Shown here piece after piece: positions 10,377-20,880 of a stretch of 64,000 nt of DNA (the stretch's first letter is position 1; each line of letters opens with the position of its first letter). The stretch spans positions 28,515,326 to 28,579,325 of the forward strand of contig JBCFYV010011135.1 in assembly GCA_039000515.1 (NCBI GenBank). The letters run 5' to 3'. Below the pieces are notes generated by a model. The model was not told the origin of the DNA. It was given only the letters and a program-made list of their open reading frames with translations, and did no database searches. The DNA comes from Timema cristinae. Taxonomy: Eukaryota > Arthropoda > Insecta > Phasmatodea > Timematidae. A program made the position numbers and the translations under genes.

Positions 10377-11710
10377 CAGGGTGTTCGGAAACTCACTGCC
10401 CCAACTGCACATATAGCTTGTTTGAACCAAAAGTAATACAAAATCTGTATATACTTACACCAGGAAAACTATGCTAGTACTATTAAATTGTGTTCAAATT
10501 TCGTCGTACAGTGCCGGGATAGCAAAGCTGTTCAAGCATGCGTGTACAACAGGTTGCATAGGAATTAGGCGTGCAGCACTGCACATGTAATAATGGCAAG
10601 CACTTTCTGTGATGTAGGACCGTTAATGACGACCCTCAGAACGTATTCACATTTCTAGATGGACTGGAGTGTTGTTTACTGTTACTTGTAGTATGTTCCA
10701 CTGCCATCCTCTAAGATGTCGAGGTTTGTAGTGCCACGCACCTAACGCCTATGTAACCTGTTGTACACGCATGCTTGAACAGCTTTGCTCTCCCGGTGCT
10801 GTACGCCGAAACTTTTAACACAATTTAGGACTGGTCTTATGAATACTGGATAAATATTGCTATCTGGAGGTTAAAGATAGCGACCAGATAAAGGTTATCA
10901 GCCAATTTAGTATTTTACGCTTATTATGAACTGAATTTATCTGCCAGATAGCTATGTGTAGGATAAATATATTTTTATTCAGAACACGCAAGGTTGGTAC
11001 TGTTTTTACTGGTGTGCGCACAAGTATAAACTCTGCTGCTACCGCTACCACCTGGCAAGTGGCGACCACGCTCAACATTTGTTAAATAATGGCGGCTAAA
11101 CGAGTTCGAGTGAACAGATGACGTCACGTGGGTGCAGAAGCTAAGATGGCTTGAAAGTACTAATTTCGGTGTCTGCCAAAATGTGGTCAATAGTTGGGTA
11201 TAACGTTTACGAAATTTCATTTATTGTACTCACATTTTGATAGTTTGTTCTTATATAAATATAATTATACAAATAGCTTGTCAGTTTATATAAAAGCGTG
11301 AATCAAATGTTCTAACTTTATATAGTTAGAGCCCGGGCCACTGCTTATTAAACACGTGAACCAAGATTTTAACCTAAAAACCGATTCTGGTTGGCTGAAC
11401 TCCATTAAAAACAACTTGTCACTATGGCAACGCCCATTTTAACTTACAGATAAAAGTTATCAGCTACTTAAACCTCCCGATAAAAATGTGTTGGATAAAT
11501 AAATTTTATTTGGAAGTCATAAGACGTACTATTAACTTATCGACCAGATATAAATATTTATCTGCCAGATTAATATGTATCCAGGAGTCATTATACCGGC
11601 CCTTAATGGTATTAGCTTAGTTTTCCAGATGTAAGTGTATAGGGATTTTGTATTACATTTGATTCAGACTCTATATGTGCAGTTTGGTCTATGAGTTTCC
11701 AAACAACATG
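10377..11710. mobile_element. Tc1/mariner-like foldback element interrupted by another transposon
   Basis: TA dinucleotides at 10,375-10,376 and 11,711-11,712 flank matching inverted ends: CAGGGTGTTCGGAAACTCA at the left, and the reverse complement of the right end reads CATGTTGTTTGGAAACTCA. The inverted arms run about 190 bp inward (shared CATGCGTGTACAACAGGTT). With the inserted element removed it is about 560 bp with a loop of roughly 150 bp. No transposase is encoded, so it is non-autonomous. The TA target and GGGTGTTCGG-type end suggest Tc1/mariner, by inference. Confidence 0.85.
10828..11602. mobile_element. PIF/Harbinger-like non-autonomous element nested in a foldback element
   Basis: A 775-bp insertion flanked by TTA at 10,825-10,827 and 11,603-11,605. 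Ends are GGACTGGTCTTATGAATACT on the left and, reverse-complemented, GGGCCGGTATAATGACTCCT on the right, both continuing into CTGGATA-type words. Subterminal inverted words (GTTATCAGC, GACCAGATA) recur inside. The empty site is known from the other arm of the host foldback element. The 3-bp TTA duplication and GGGCC-like ends are typical of PIF/Harbinger. There is no transposase. Confidence 0.85.
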
Positions 11711-11712
11711 TA

Positions 11713-12132
11713 TATATAGCTCTACTCTAGTTTCAAGGAAAAGTGACTGTACCTGGGTGACGATACTACAGAAGCGATAAAACTAATAATTCCAGTCTAG
11801 CGTCCCAAAGCTTATATCGGGATGGATTTTAATTAAATGGTGATCTAAATTAAAAAAATATATGGAGCGGGTTTTCTTCCGTTTGATTTCACGTTAAAAA
11901 TTAATTTAATTTTTTTTTTTCAAACGAACCTTCCGACCGATTCGGAAATAAAGTTTTTTTGAAAGTAAATATTTTATTTTGATTTGTTTCCTGATACATT
12001 TTATTTGTTTAGATGTTTTATTTTTTTCTCCGAGATGAAGCACGCTTTATTTTTTTAAATATATATTTTATTGTGTTGTTTATGCTATATATAGTTCTTG
12101 TGCTTGACTGGTCCGAAAATAAAATGTGTGGC
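11713..12132. other. AT-rich DNA
   Basis: AT-rich, with T-runs; no feature recognised. Confidence 0.4.
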
Positions 12133-12280
12133 TAGGTATATTGTGGTTCAGAAAGTTCCAAATCTCCGTCCACATAAATGCGGCTACAATTATCCTAAAT
12201 TCTATTTTCATCATCCGTTGTCCATCACCGTAAATACATACTTAAAACCCGAATGGGTAGCTAGATAAGGAGCAAAAAAT
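12133..12280 (+). mobile_element. SINE-B tail fragment
   Basis: Body word CCGTCCACATAAATGCGGCT and degraded tail CCCGAATGGGTAGCTAGATA remain. The head is absent, so this is a 5'-truncated copy. Confidence 0.6.
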
Positions 12281-12302
12281 TAGGTCTTTAAAAAAAAGTA
12301 AA

Positions 12303-12540
12303 AAAACCTACTCCCTTCGCTCGTCGAATTGGTCTAACACGCTACCCTCGCAGTAGACCAGACTGCTGATGATGGGGAGATCGAGGTTTGAATCTTGTTC
12401 GGGTGTATTGAGGGAGGTTTTTTCTACTCTTTTCCCCTTGAATTCGGGTACACTTCCTCGAAATATAGCCTTCCTAATTTCTGAAACCACCAGCGGTGTT
12501 AGTAAATAAACGTACAACCAGGACAAGTAGTAAGATGGTG
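12303..12540 (+). mobile_element. SINE-B1 copy
   Basis: Head CTTCGCTCGTCGAATTGGTC, CCTCGCAGTAGACCAGACTG, B box GAGGTTTGAATCTTG, tail ACAAGTAGTAAGATGG. Confidence 0.8.
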
Positions 12541-12655
12541 TTCCACTCTCTTTCTACGTGAATGCAGGTACACTTCCTCTAAATATATCCTTACAACTAT
12601 CGCAGTTATCAAGTAAGCGTACAAACCGGAAAGATAGTAAAATGCGATGCTAAAA
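12541..12655 (+). mobile_element. SINE-B 3' half abutting the previous copy
   Basis: Restarts at CCACTCTCTTTCTACGTGAA and runs through GGTACACTTCCTCTAAATAT to a degraded tail. It lies head-to-tail with the copy just before it, so either a truncated copy inserted there or an unequal exchange occurred. Confidence 0.65.
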
Positions 12656-12855
12656 AAAACTGTATGAGGCGTTCCACAAGCACTCGTAATTTTTAAAATA
12701 TATTTAAAAACCTTCCGGTATGACCCTCAAACTACTTTATTATATTAATCAGGGCATAATGGGACGAGAAGGTAGTGTCAACCACTTGGGAGTCTCAACC
12801 AGAAACCAGAGGGTCCACATTGGTTGGTTGCGACGATGGGGGAATGACGTAAACC

Positions 12856-13105
12856 CGCCTCGGTGGCGAAGTTGGCTAACGCGCTAGTCGTTGTTGAGCT
12901 CGACTGTGAGGACGGGGAGATTGAGGTTCTGTATCTCGGTCGGGTGAACTGGGGGGGGGGGTTTCCTAAATGGTTTTCCACTCTCCCTCCACGAAAATGC
13001 AGGTTCACTTCCCTACTAATTCAACCTTCCCAATTCCTAAATCCATTAGCGTAATTAGTACTTAAAGCGTATAATCCGAACTGGTAGTAAGATGCGATGC
13101 TAATA
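12856..13105 (+). mobile_element. SINE-B2 copy
   Basis: Head CGCCTCGGTGGCGAAGTTGG with CTAACGCGCTAG, long variable-arm-like insertion, and AGATTGAGGTTCTGTATCTC in place of the B box. A G-run of ten follows. Tail: GGTAGTAAGATGCGATGC. Confidence 0.82.
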
Positions 13106-13988
13106 AATGATATAATAATAATAATAAAAGTGACGTAACTGGGCGTGGCCTCTAAGTTGAACATACGCCAATCCAAAATCGCTGGTAAATTTACTCGCGG
13201 CTGCAACTTTTAGTTTACACTTCGCTGCTGAACGACTTCTAGCAGCTGGTAAACCAGTGAGTGCAAGGTGAATATAGGGAGTTTTTTTGTGTCTGGAAAA
13301 AACCGGGAAAACGTGGGGAATTTTGTAAAATCTATTAAAATCCCATATATTTTGTTAAACTATTGTCAACATACCCTTTTTCTCAACTATACAAGCCTAC
13401 AGGATAAAAAGGTATCAGTGGTTATTAGGGTTCTTTACCAACATTCTGTGATAGCATACTCAGCTTACGTTAAAACACATTGTGTGTTTAATTCAAGTTA
13501 TAGAAAAATCTTAACAATATTTCTGTATCAATTACTGAAAATAAATTCTCTCTTTTGCTATTTTTGTATACCTTCGGTGAGTATTTTATTTCAACAACTC
13601 AACAAAAGACAAAATAATCTTTTGGCGGGGAGGGGGGGGGGGGGGGATGGAAGGTTGAATGTGCGATAGTTTCGCAATGGTTTACTGATTACTGGTGGAG
13701 TATTTATTAATCTAGGCCATTTAATTGAACGCTTAAGATAGTATAGGTCTTCGAAAAGACGAAAAACTACAGTGAAGAATTAAGCACGCGGATGTCTTAT
13801 TAACTCTTAAAAAAGGGTTGTAAAGCGGCAGAAGAGGAATTTACTCCCCATCAATCTTAAATAACCTGTTTCAAACATAAGTTAAGTGACTTAAGTCATT
13901 TTGATGAGAAATAATATTGTTACTACTCTTTTCTTCAATATAAGTTGCCTGGGAGAATGGTAATTCCTTTCGGGAAAACGTGTAAATA
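13106..13988. other. Non-coding, one GC-balanced patch
   Basis: 13,120-13,260 holds GGGCGTGGCC, a CCAAT-containing CGCCAATCC and a CRE-like TGACGTAA within 60 bp, reminiscent of a promoter but unsupported by any nearby exon. An open frame at 13,268-13,669 is AT-rich with a poly-G end and no conserved features. Confidence 0.3.
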
Positions 13989-14000
13989 ACAGGGAATTTG

Positions 14001-14289
14001 GTGACCTGGTGGTCTAGGGGTAAGGTGTCAGACTTCTGTGCTGGCGGCCGGGGTTCAATCCTCGGTTCCGGCACAGATTTATCTGATTTCCAAACCCTTC
14101 CTTCACCTCTGACAAGACATCTTGTGAATGTGTGGAATGCCAGCCCGCCACCGTGGTTCGGACTTCCACGTTAAACTGTAGGTCCTTCATTTCATCTCAC
14201 AATCACCCCACCATTACACATTAGCGTAAGTGCGTATAACCCGAAGGTTAGTAAGACGCGGCGCTATAATAATAATATAATAATAATAT
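14001..14289 (+). mobile_element. SINE-A copy with perfect 12-bp target duplication
   Basis: ACAGGGAATTTG occurs at 13,989-14,000 and 14,290-14,301. Head GTGACCTGGTGGTCTAGGGG, B box GGGTTCAATCCTCGG, and tail ending in an (ATA)n-rich run. A short deletion removed part of the ATTAATCACAAC block. Confidence 0.95.
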
Positions 14290-14397
14290 ACAGGGAATTT
14301 GATTTAAAAAAAAAGTGATAACCCTGATTGTGTGACTGTGGATTTAAGGTGGAAGAATGGGGAACGCTAAAAATGGCCCTTTTTTTGCAATTTTTAT

Positions 14398-15210
14398 GGA
14401 GAAACTTTTTTTTTTGGTCGAAATAAATAAATATTTCTCCAGTAGAAACAAAGAGTTTAATTTTCTCCACCTGATAATATCAACAGTTGTTGAATATCTG
14501 TCATGAGCATAGCGGCATTAGATAAGAAACTTTGTAAATGAAGATAAAAAGTTGTCATTAAATTCCAGAACACCCTGACAAGATATTCAACAACTGTTGA
14601 TATCACCAAGTGAAGAAAATTAAACTCGACGTTTCTACCGGAGCTCTCGAATTTCGGAATAAAGTATACCGGTCAGCCATTGGACATGAATTTAGGGACA
14701 ACCTATAACCTTATTCAACTCTTAACCCCTAATCACTAACCTACCTTAACCTAGCCTAGCCTAACCTCCATCTAATACTGCTATGCTCATTACAGATATT
14801 CAACAACTGTTGATTTCACCATGTGAATAAAATTAAACTCTTATGTTTCTACTGGAGAATTATTTGATTTATTTTTACCAACAAAATGTTTTACTATATT
14901 ATTATTAGCACCGCGTCTTACTACCCGTTCGGGTTTACGCACTTACGCTAATGTGTAATGGTAGGGTGATTGTGAGATGAAAGGAGGACCTACAGTTTAA
15001 CGTGGATCCGAACCACGGTGGAGGCCTGGCACTCCCCACATTCACAAGACGTCTTGTCAGAGGTGAAGGAAGGGTTTGGTAATCAGATAAATCTGTGCCG
15101 GAACCGAGGATTGAACCCCGGACCCCAGCACAGAAGTCTGACACCTTACCCCTAGACCACCAGTCACCGTTTTACTATAAAAACTTTAAAAAAACCTAAT
15201 TCCCTTTTCT
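14398..15210. repeat. Three-armed palindromic (foldback) repeat split by a SINE
   Basis: The left arm (14,398-14,520) and right arm (14,775-14,898 plus sequence after 15,168) are inverted copies sharing CAGATATTCAACAACTGTTG, AAAATTAAACTC and TTTCTACTGGAGAA. A third, partial arm in the right-arm orientation lies at 14,570-14,655. The SINE-A at 14,899 interrupts the right arm, whose A/T-rich outer part resumes beyond it. It is probably a foldback transposon; outer ends were not resolved. Confidence 0.7.
14899..15168 (-). mobile_element. SINE-A copy with 11-bp target duplication
   Basis: GTTTTACTATA at 14,888-14,898 and 15,169-15,179 flanks a full minus-strand SINE-A (left tail CACCGCGTCTTACTACCCGT, right end CAGTCACC). 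It sits inside the arm of the palindromic repeat. Confidence 0.93.
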
Positions 15211-15600
15211 CTCGTCTCCCACCTTAACAAACGTAGGAGCACCCTCAGGCTGTCTCTTCAAAGCTTCGGATAGGGTTGATCCCCGCCGGGACGTACATTC
15301 CGTATGTAGATGTAGTCCAAGGGGTGGTCCTTCTGACCTGTGACCCTTCATTAAGGGAAGTAATATGTCTGGTACAGGCGTACTCCCCCTCCCCCTCCCC
15401 TCATTCCCCTCTCCTCCCATTTATTCCTGCGCTTAAACATCGCTTCGCAGGATCAATGATAGTGAGAGAACGAGAGAAGTGGGTTAGGCGTAGTGATTTT
15501 CTCTTAAGCTCATAGAAACAAGGAGGATATACGACTGGAGAGGAAATATACATTAGGTGAATAAAGGCGGCCATAAAGCTCTTAGAAGAGTATTTTAGCA
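15211..15600. other. GC-balanced unassigned region, C/T-rich at the end
   Basis: 15,211-15,380 has clearly higher GC and is open on both strands (for example a frame from about 15,276 on the plus strand). No splice-site pair or known domain was found. 15,381-15,430 is a CCCCTCCCC-type tract. Confidence 0.25.
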
Positions 15601-16782
15601 AAATTAAATTATTTTAGTGTTTATAAAAAATAATTATTTAAATAACTTCTAAAATATCTTGATATATTTTAAAAGAAAGATTTATTTATTAACAATATAA
15701 TCACTTTTATACTTTTATGATATTCAGGGTAGCTTTTTCGTCTACTCACTTTGATATTTATTTAAAAATTTCTAAAAAATATTAAGAGAAAAGAAAGGGA
15801 AGAAGGTATCATATATTTGTACACATTTATTAAGGGAAGAATATTGTTGGGGTAGGGGGTAGGGGGGGCTAACATAATTTTTTATTTAAATTATTTTCTA
15901 TCTTTAAGTTTTTATATATTAATATCGCACCCTATTATTATTATTATTTATTTATTATTATTTTCATGTAGTGGTATGGTCTATTTACTACACAGAATAC
16001 AAAAAGATTGAATACATACACAAAAAAAAGATTAAACGGTTTAAAATATTAAGAATAAAAATATAAATGTTTACACTTGTTTGAAATATAAAATTAATAA
16101 TCAATTATAAAATAATGTATTATTAACGATTGTTTTTACAAAACATTTATATTTTTAATTCTTAATTTTTTTAAGTGATTTAATATTATTTAATTGATTT
16201 TTATTACAATAAATTTTCAAAACTTTAGTTTAAATTCTTATTTTCTTGTCTTATTAACACTCCTTATTAAAAAAAATTAGAATGTTTTTCTAAAATGTTC
16301 TCTAAATTAAAGCTAAAAATGTAATATGTTATCAATTCTGACCGGCAAAAAAAAAAAAAAAAAAACTAGATTATTTTATTTCGTTTTATAAAAGTCGCTT
16401 CATATCAAGATTGAACTATACCTTTGAGAAACCTCTAATAGACGGCGATTTCGATCGTGTAGTAATGGAAATGCTTGCTAACCGTATAGATTGCTAATAG
16501 CATAGTTTAAAAGCTTGAAGAGAGCTTCACACGAGATCCAAGGATCTCTGAATAGCAGGACGTAAATTGCGGTCACGTGACAAACTCCAAACCGATTACG
16601 AGATTTATCTGCGCGCTGCGATTTTCCCACTCAATTCAGATTGAAGTGCTTTTAACTCTGAATAAAAACCGACATACTTGTGAGAAACTAGCTTCGGGCT
16701 TCACGTGTATATATATACACACACTCACACACACACACATACGTTTTGTGGTGTGAGAATGAAAAACCATTGAGGAAAAAAA
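15601..16782. other. AT-rich DNA with short simple repeats
   Basis: Contains (TTA)n around 15,936-15,962, an A-run at 16,347-16,365, and TA/CA simple repeats around 16,707-16,740. No gene or transposon end recognised. Confidence 0.45.
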
Positions 16783-17077
16783 TTATTACTATCTGCACCG
16801 CGTCTTACTACCCGTTCGGGTTATACGCACTTACGCTAATGTGTAATAGTAGGGTGATTGTGAGATGAAAATGGAGGACCTACAGTTTAACGTGGGATCC
16901 GAACCACGGTGGAGGCCTGGCATTCCACACATTCACAAGTTGTGATTAATACACGTCTTGTCAGAGGTGAAGGAAAGGTTTGGTAATCAGATAAATCTGT
17001 GCCGGGACCGAGGATTGAACCCCGGACCCATAAGTATGGAAGTCTTGACACCTTACACCCTGGACCTCCAGGTTACC
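16783..17077 (-). mobile_element. SINE-A copy with 12-bp target duplication
   Basis: TGAGGAAAAAAA at 16,771-16,782 and 17,078-17,089 flanks a full-length minus-strand copy (tail at left, GGTTACC head end at right). Confidence 0.92.
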
Positions 17078-17089
17078 TGAGGAAAAAAA

Positions 17090-17195
17090 AAACACTCTCT
17101 CTCCACCCGAGTGGGATTCCAAACCCGATCTCCCAGTCATCGGTAGTCTAATCTATTGTGAGAATGACGTATTAAACCATGCGACTATTTTAAAT
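17090..17195 (-). mobile_element. SINE-B1 head fragment, minus strand
   Basis: Contains CACTCTCTCTCCACCC, AACCCGATCTCCCAGTCATC and TTAAACCATGCGACTATT, the reversed head of SINE-B1. The tail is missing. Confidence 0.6.
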
Positions 17196-17363
17196 TGATT
17201 TTTTAAAATTAAAATAGGTTTTCCCCATAAATAGACGGAACATTTTTAGTTTTTTTTTAAATTAACCGGAATATTTTCAATTAAATAAACTCTCCCAACT
17301 ATTTAAATGAAACAAGTGCAATATATATTATTATAATCAAATGTTTAATTTATTCTAAACTTG

Positions 17364-17612
17364 CCTCGATGGCCACGTGATCTAAGGCGCAACTCTCGCA
17401 GTAGATTAGACTGCTGATGACTGAGAGATCGAGGTTAGAATTTCAGTCGGGTGTACAGGTTTTTTATAAATAGTTTTCCACCCTCTCTTCAGGCAAATAT
17501 GGATACATTTTCTCTAATTATAACCTTTCCAAATCATAAAATTATGTATTTTAAGCGTATTTGGTACATAGGAGAAAAACCTGAACAATTAGTTAGACCC
17601 GGTGATAGAAAA
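17364..17612 (+). mobile_element. SINE-B1 copy
   Basis: Head TGCCTCGATGGCCACGTGAT, CTCTCGCAGTAGATTAGACT, GATCGAGGTTAGAATTTCAG, and degraded tail AACCTGAACAATTAGTTAGA. Confidence 0.8.
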
Positions 17613-17654
17613 TATATATTCTAAGGACTTCAACACTTGAATGAATATCAAATA

Positions 17655-17865
17655 ATTACTATAACTGGGTGACCTCAGTGGTCTTGGGTTCAAATTCAGC
17701 TGGAGTGACGGATTTATTTTGTAAGCGACAACATTTCCGTAGCACAACTTCCTTTGGATGGGGAAGTAAAGCCGTCTGTCCCACGTTGATTTTGGAGATT
17801 AAAAGAACCCTGGAGGGTTTGGGAAATACCCTTTCATTCACGCTCATAGAAATTCTCGTATGCTG
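17655..17865 (+). repeat. Repeat C, copy 2
   Basis: Matches the reverse complement of 4,320-4,545. The head region (GGGTGACCTCAGTGGTCTTG, TTGGGTTCAAATTCAG) looks tRNA-like with a B-box-type GGTTCAAATTC, so repeat C may also be a SINE. Confidence 0.55.
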
Positions 17866-17906
17866 ATATAATCAATTACCGGGAAATATTATCTACCCTT
17901 TTTTAA

Positions 17907-19074
17907 GGATGCCACCTCAGTAAGCGAGAAATAGCCGCCCAGACGTTCAGCTTTTAACACACTATTTAATAACTCTAAGTTGCGTTATTTCAAAAATATG
18001 GTTCACGTCAAAATAAAGTCAAAATATTCCAACAGGGCTCTCTTTCTTTAAAAATCCGATAGTTTGAGTTTTATTAATATAAACTAATGTGTGAAAATAT
18101 GACATTAGCTCTTTTTCAACACATTTTTTAACAATATTCATGGAGCTATGAGAGTGATCTAGATGAAAAAGGGGTCTAGGTTTAGCCTTCCTCTAACAAA
18201 TACAATAATTGTTTGATATTTGAGAACTAGCAGTGAGCTTTCCTCTTTACCTTGAGATAAGAAGTTTCCTCTAACAAATACAATAATTGTTTGATATTTG
18301 AGAACTAGCAGCGAGCTTTCCTCTTTACCTTGAGATAAGAAGTTTCCTCTAACAAAACAATAATTGTTTGATATTTGAGAACTAGCAGCGAGCTTTCCTC
18401 TTTACCTTGAGATAAGAAGTTTCCTCTAACAAATACAATAATTGTTTGATATTTGAGAACTAGCAGCGAGCTTTCCTCTTTACCTTGAGATAAGAAGTTT
18501 CCTCTAACAAATAAAATAATTGTTTGATATTTGAGAACTAGCAGCGAGCTTTCCTCTTTACCTTGAGATAAGAAGTTTCCTCTAACAAATACAATCATTG
18601 TTTGATATTTGAGAACTAGCAGCGAGCTTTCCTCTTTACCTTAAGATAAGAAGTTTCCTCTAACAAATACAGTCATTGTTTGATATTTGAGAACTAGCAA
18701 CGAGCTTTCCTCTTTACTTTGAGATAAGAAGTTTCCTCTAACAAATACAGTCATTGTTTGATATTTGAGAACTAGCAGCGAGCTTTCCTCTTTACCTTGA
18801 GATAAGAAGTTTCCTCTAACAAATACAGTCATTGTTTGATATTTGAGAACTAGCAGCGAGCTTTCCTCTTTACCTTCAGATAAGAAGTTTTGTAGTTTTC
18901 TTTCCCTTCTTTCTTATTGAAAATATCAAAGTTGGTTGTAGGTGAAGGGTGAAGAAAGTATAAGCCTAGACAGAAGAGAGAGAAGTAGTTCCATAAAAGA
19001 CATATACTAATGTATTTTAAGCCGTGTGAGGCCTGAAGGCAGGTGATAATTTCTCGCTGACCGAAGTGTCCTCC
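17907..19074 (-). mobile_element. TTAA-flanked element with internal minisatellite, copy 1
   Basis: TTAA at 17,903-17,906 and 19,075-19,078 flanks imperfect inverted ends: GGATGCCACCTCAGTAAGCG at the left, and GGAGGACACTTCGGTCAGCG as the reverse complement of the right end, both followed by AGAAAT. Both unique flanks and both ends are homologous, in inverted orientation, to the element at 60,123-61,589, so the array is part of the element. The TTAA duplication suggests piggyBac-like mobilisation, but the ends do not start with the usual CCC. No transposase is present. Confidence 0.85.
18180..18893 (-). repeat. 78-bp minisatellite inside the TTAA element, about 9 units
   Basis: Unit contains TGTTTGATATTTGAGAACTA, GCAGCGAGCTTTCCTCTTTA and CCTTGAGATAAGAAGTTTCC. 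Since 78 is 26 codons and the unit lacks stops in one minus-strand frame, it yields repetitive open frames (18,305-18,598 and 18,641-18,832). A one-base loss in one unit near 18,355 ends one frame. I treat these frames as by-products. Confidence 0.93.
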
Positions 19075-19078
19075 TTAA

Positions 19079-19564
19079 CCTTTGCTCTCACGTAATCTTC
19101 TACCTCTCACAACAAGATAGAAGTTCAGCAACCCATCCCCTTATCATCCCCTAACGTCTGGGCAATATTAGAGTCTAGAAAGTTTTTAAGTACTTATCGA
19201 AAAACATTTTTTCAAGAAATAAAACAAAAACAAAAAAAAGGAACATAATATGTCTGGACCATCTTTGTTCTGGTATTAATAGTCGACCCAAGTCACGTGA
19301 CGTCTATATCGCGACTGAAACATGGGTTGCTTCGGCTATTTACACAGCTTAGTGTTTGTCGGGGCAGGGAACGGTAAGTAGGTCGATGCTTTTAGGTTGA
19401 GTGGTAGAATAAATATTTGATCTGCGATGACTGTTAGTGACGGGAGTAGAGTTTTGGATGTAGGAGAGAGGGGGAAAAAAAAGAAAGAATTTCTATGTTT
19501 ATTTTATGTAAACAGAGCTAAATAAACTCATGAGATTTATAAACCAACTTATAAAATTGCATCT
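19079..19564. other. Mostly unassigned; contains a possible short exon
   Basis: GC-balanced around 19,280-19,400 with a CACGTGACGTC motif at about 19,292-19,303 and a consensus donor AACG/GTAAGTAGG at 19,373/19,374. The remainder shows nothing recognisable. Confidence 0.35.
19322..19373 (+). CDS. Candidate short first coding exon
   Basis: ATG at 19,322 opens 17 codons plus one base before a strong donor, G/GTAAGTAG (GT at 19,374-19,375). The encoded start, MGCFGYLHSLVF, is hydrophobic and could begin a secreted or membrane protein. It ends in phase 1, the phase in which the exon at 55,500 begins, but 36 kb separates them and nothing else links them. The alternative is a chance ATG and donor. 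Confidence 0.15.
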
Positions 19565-19800
19565 CACCACATGCTTTGGTGGTAGAATTGTCTGAGGCGT
19601 CCGTCACTTAACCTCGCCGGTCGATGATGGAGGAGATCGTGTGTATCGTCTTTGTTTTTCCTCTAAATAGTTTACCATTCTTTCCTGGGAAAATGTAGTT
19701 ACATTTCTTCTAAATATAATCTTACTCATCCCCAAAACTTAAGAGTAATTAGTACATAAACGTATAACACAAGAACGGGTAGTAAGACACAGGGCTTGAA
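19565..19800 (+). mobile_element. SINE-B1 copy, diverged
   Basis: Head ATGCTTTGGTGGTAGAATTG, GTCGATGATGGAGGAGATCG, body TTTACCATTC, tail AGAACGGGTAGTAAGACACA. Confidence 0.72.
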
Positions 19801-19829
19801 AAAAAAAATCTGTAGGTTAAGAGTAATGG

Positions 19830-19945
19830 AAGAAGGTAGAATTTAGAGAAAAGTTACCCGCAATTTCTTGGAGGGAGAGTGAAAAAACAACACCTTCATT
19901 ACACCAAACGTGGATTTCAACCTCGACATACCCATCACCGGTAAA
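19830..19945 (-). mobile_element. SINE-B body fragment, minus strand
   Basis: Reversed body words GAATTTAGAGAAAAGTTACC and GGAGGGAGAGTG, then GTGGATTTCAACCTCGACAT, the reversed B-box region. Confidence 0.6.
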
Positions 19946-20054
19946 ACAAACTAGAAGTGCTTGACGTTTATTCCGTCTGCCTAACGTGGTGGGCTTAAGT
20001 TGACGATATCAGCTTACATTAGATTTTTATTTTCCTTCTGCTAATTTTATGATA

Positions 20055-20292
20055 TCCGCTTTGGTGTCCGCATGGTCTAAGGCGCTACTCTCGCAGTAGT
20101 TTAGAGTGCCGATGATGGGGTGAATGATATTCGAATCTCGGCTCGATATACTAGGGGTGGTTTTTCCACCCTCCCTCTACAGAAATGTGTTTACACTTTC
20201 TAAAAAATATAACCTTCCTAATAATTGAAACCATTAGCACAGTTAGTACATAAGCTTATAACCTGAACAGGCAGTAAGACGCGGTGATTAGA
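20055..20292 (+). mobile_element. SINE-B1 copy
   Basis: Head CCGCTTTGGTGTCCGCATGG, CTACTCTCGCAGTAGTTTAG, B box ATTCGAATCTCGG, tail CCTGAACAGGCAGTAAGACG. Confidence 0.83.
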
Positions 20293-20731
20293 AAATATGA
20301 TATTTAATTTATTTGACGTGAATTTCAGTTAATTATTGTGCATAATCTTTTCTAATTTTCTATCAAAAAATATACATAAAATTAATATAGACAATTTTAA
20401 AAGTTTGAAGGAGGTATAACCTTCAGCTGTTTTATTTGGCTGTCAAGTAAAGATGGGATTTATAAATATGTTAAAATAAAATAAAATTACTATATTTGCT
20501 ATAAATAATATGTTTAATGTATTAAAAAATAACATATTTCATATATATATATATTAAAATATAATAGATTATTTTTGAGTGCATAAATGTTTTATTATTA
20601 ATAGCAAATTGAGTTTATATATCCTTATAAAACTCGATTCAGGGAGCTTTGAATTTTTGTATCAGGGAAAATTTCGGGTAATTTTATTCACAAAACTTAA
20701 TCTTCACATTTGTTCTTACTTTCTGCTCAAC
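20293..20731. other. AT-rich DNA
   Basis: AT-rich; no feature could be supported. Confidence 0.4.
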
Positions 20732-20880
20732 GGAAGCTTGAGGTTCGAATCCCAACTTACTGTACTTTTCTTAAAAGGTTCCTTACTATTCTTCTTCCAC
20801 GCAAATGTGGGGTACATTTTCTCTGTCTAATTTGTGTAAATATGTGTGTATTCCGAGCAGATGGTAAATAAGACATGGTA
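20732..20880 (+). mobile_element. SINE-B fragment
   Basis: Starts within the B box (CTTGAGGTTCGAATCCC) and keeps CTTCCACGCAAATGTGGGGT and a degraded tail. It is 5'-truncated. Confidence 0.6.

Noticed and set aside
13268..13669. 133-codon plus-strand open frame
   Set aside because: AT-rich, ends in a poly-G run, no ATG at its start and no recognisable domain.
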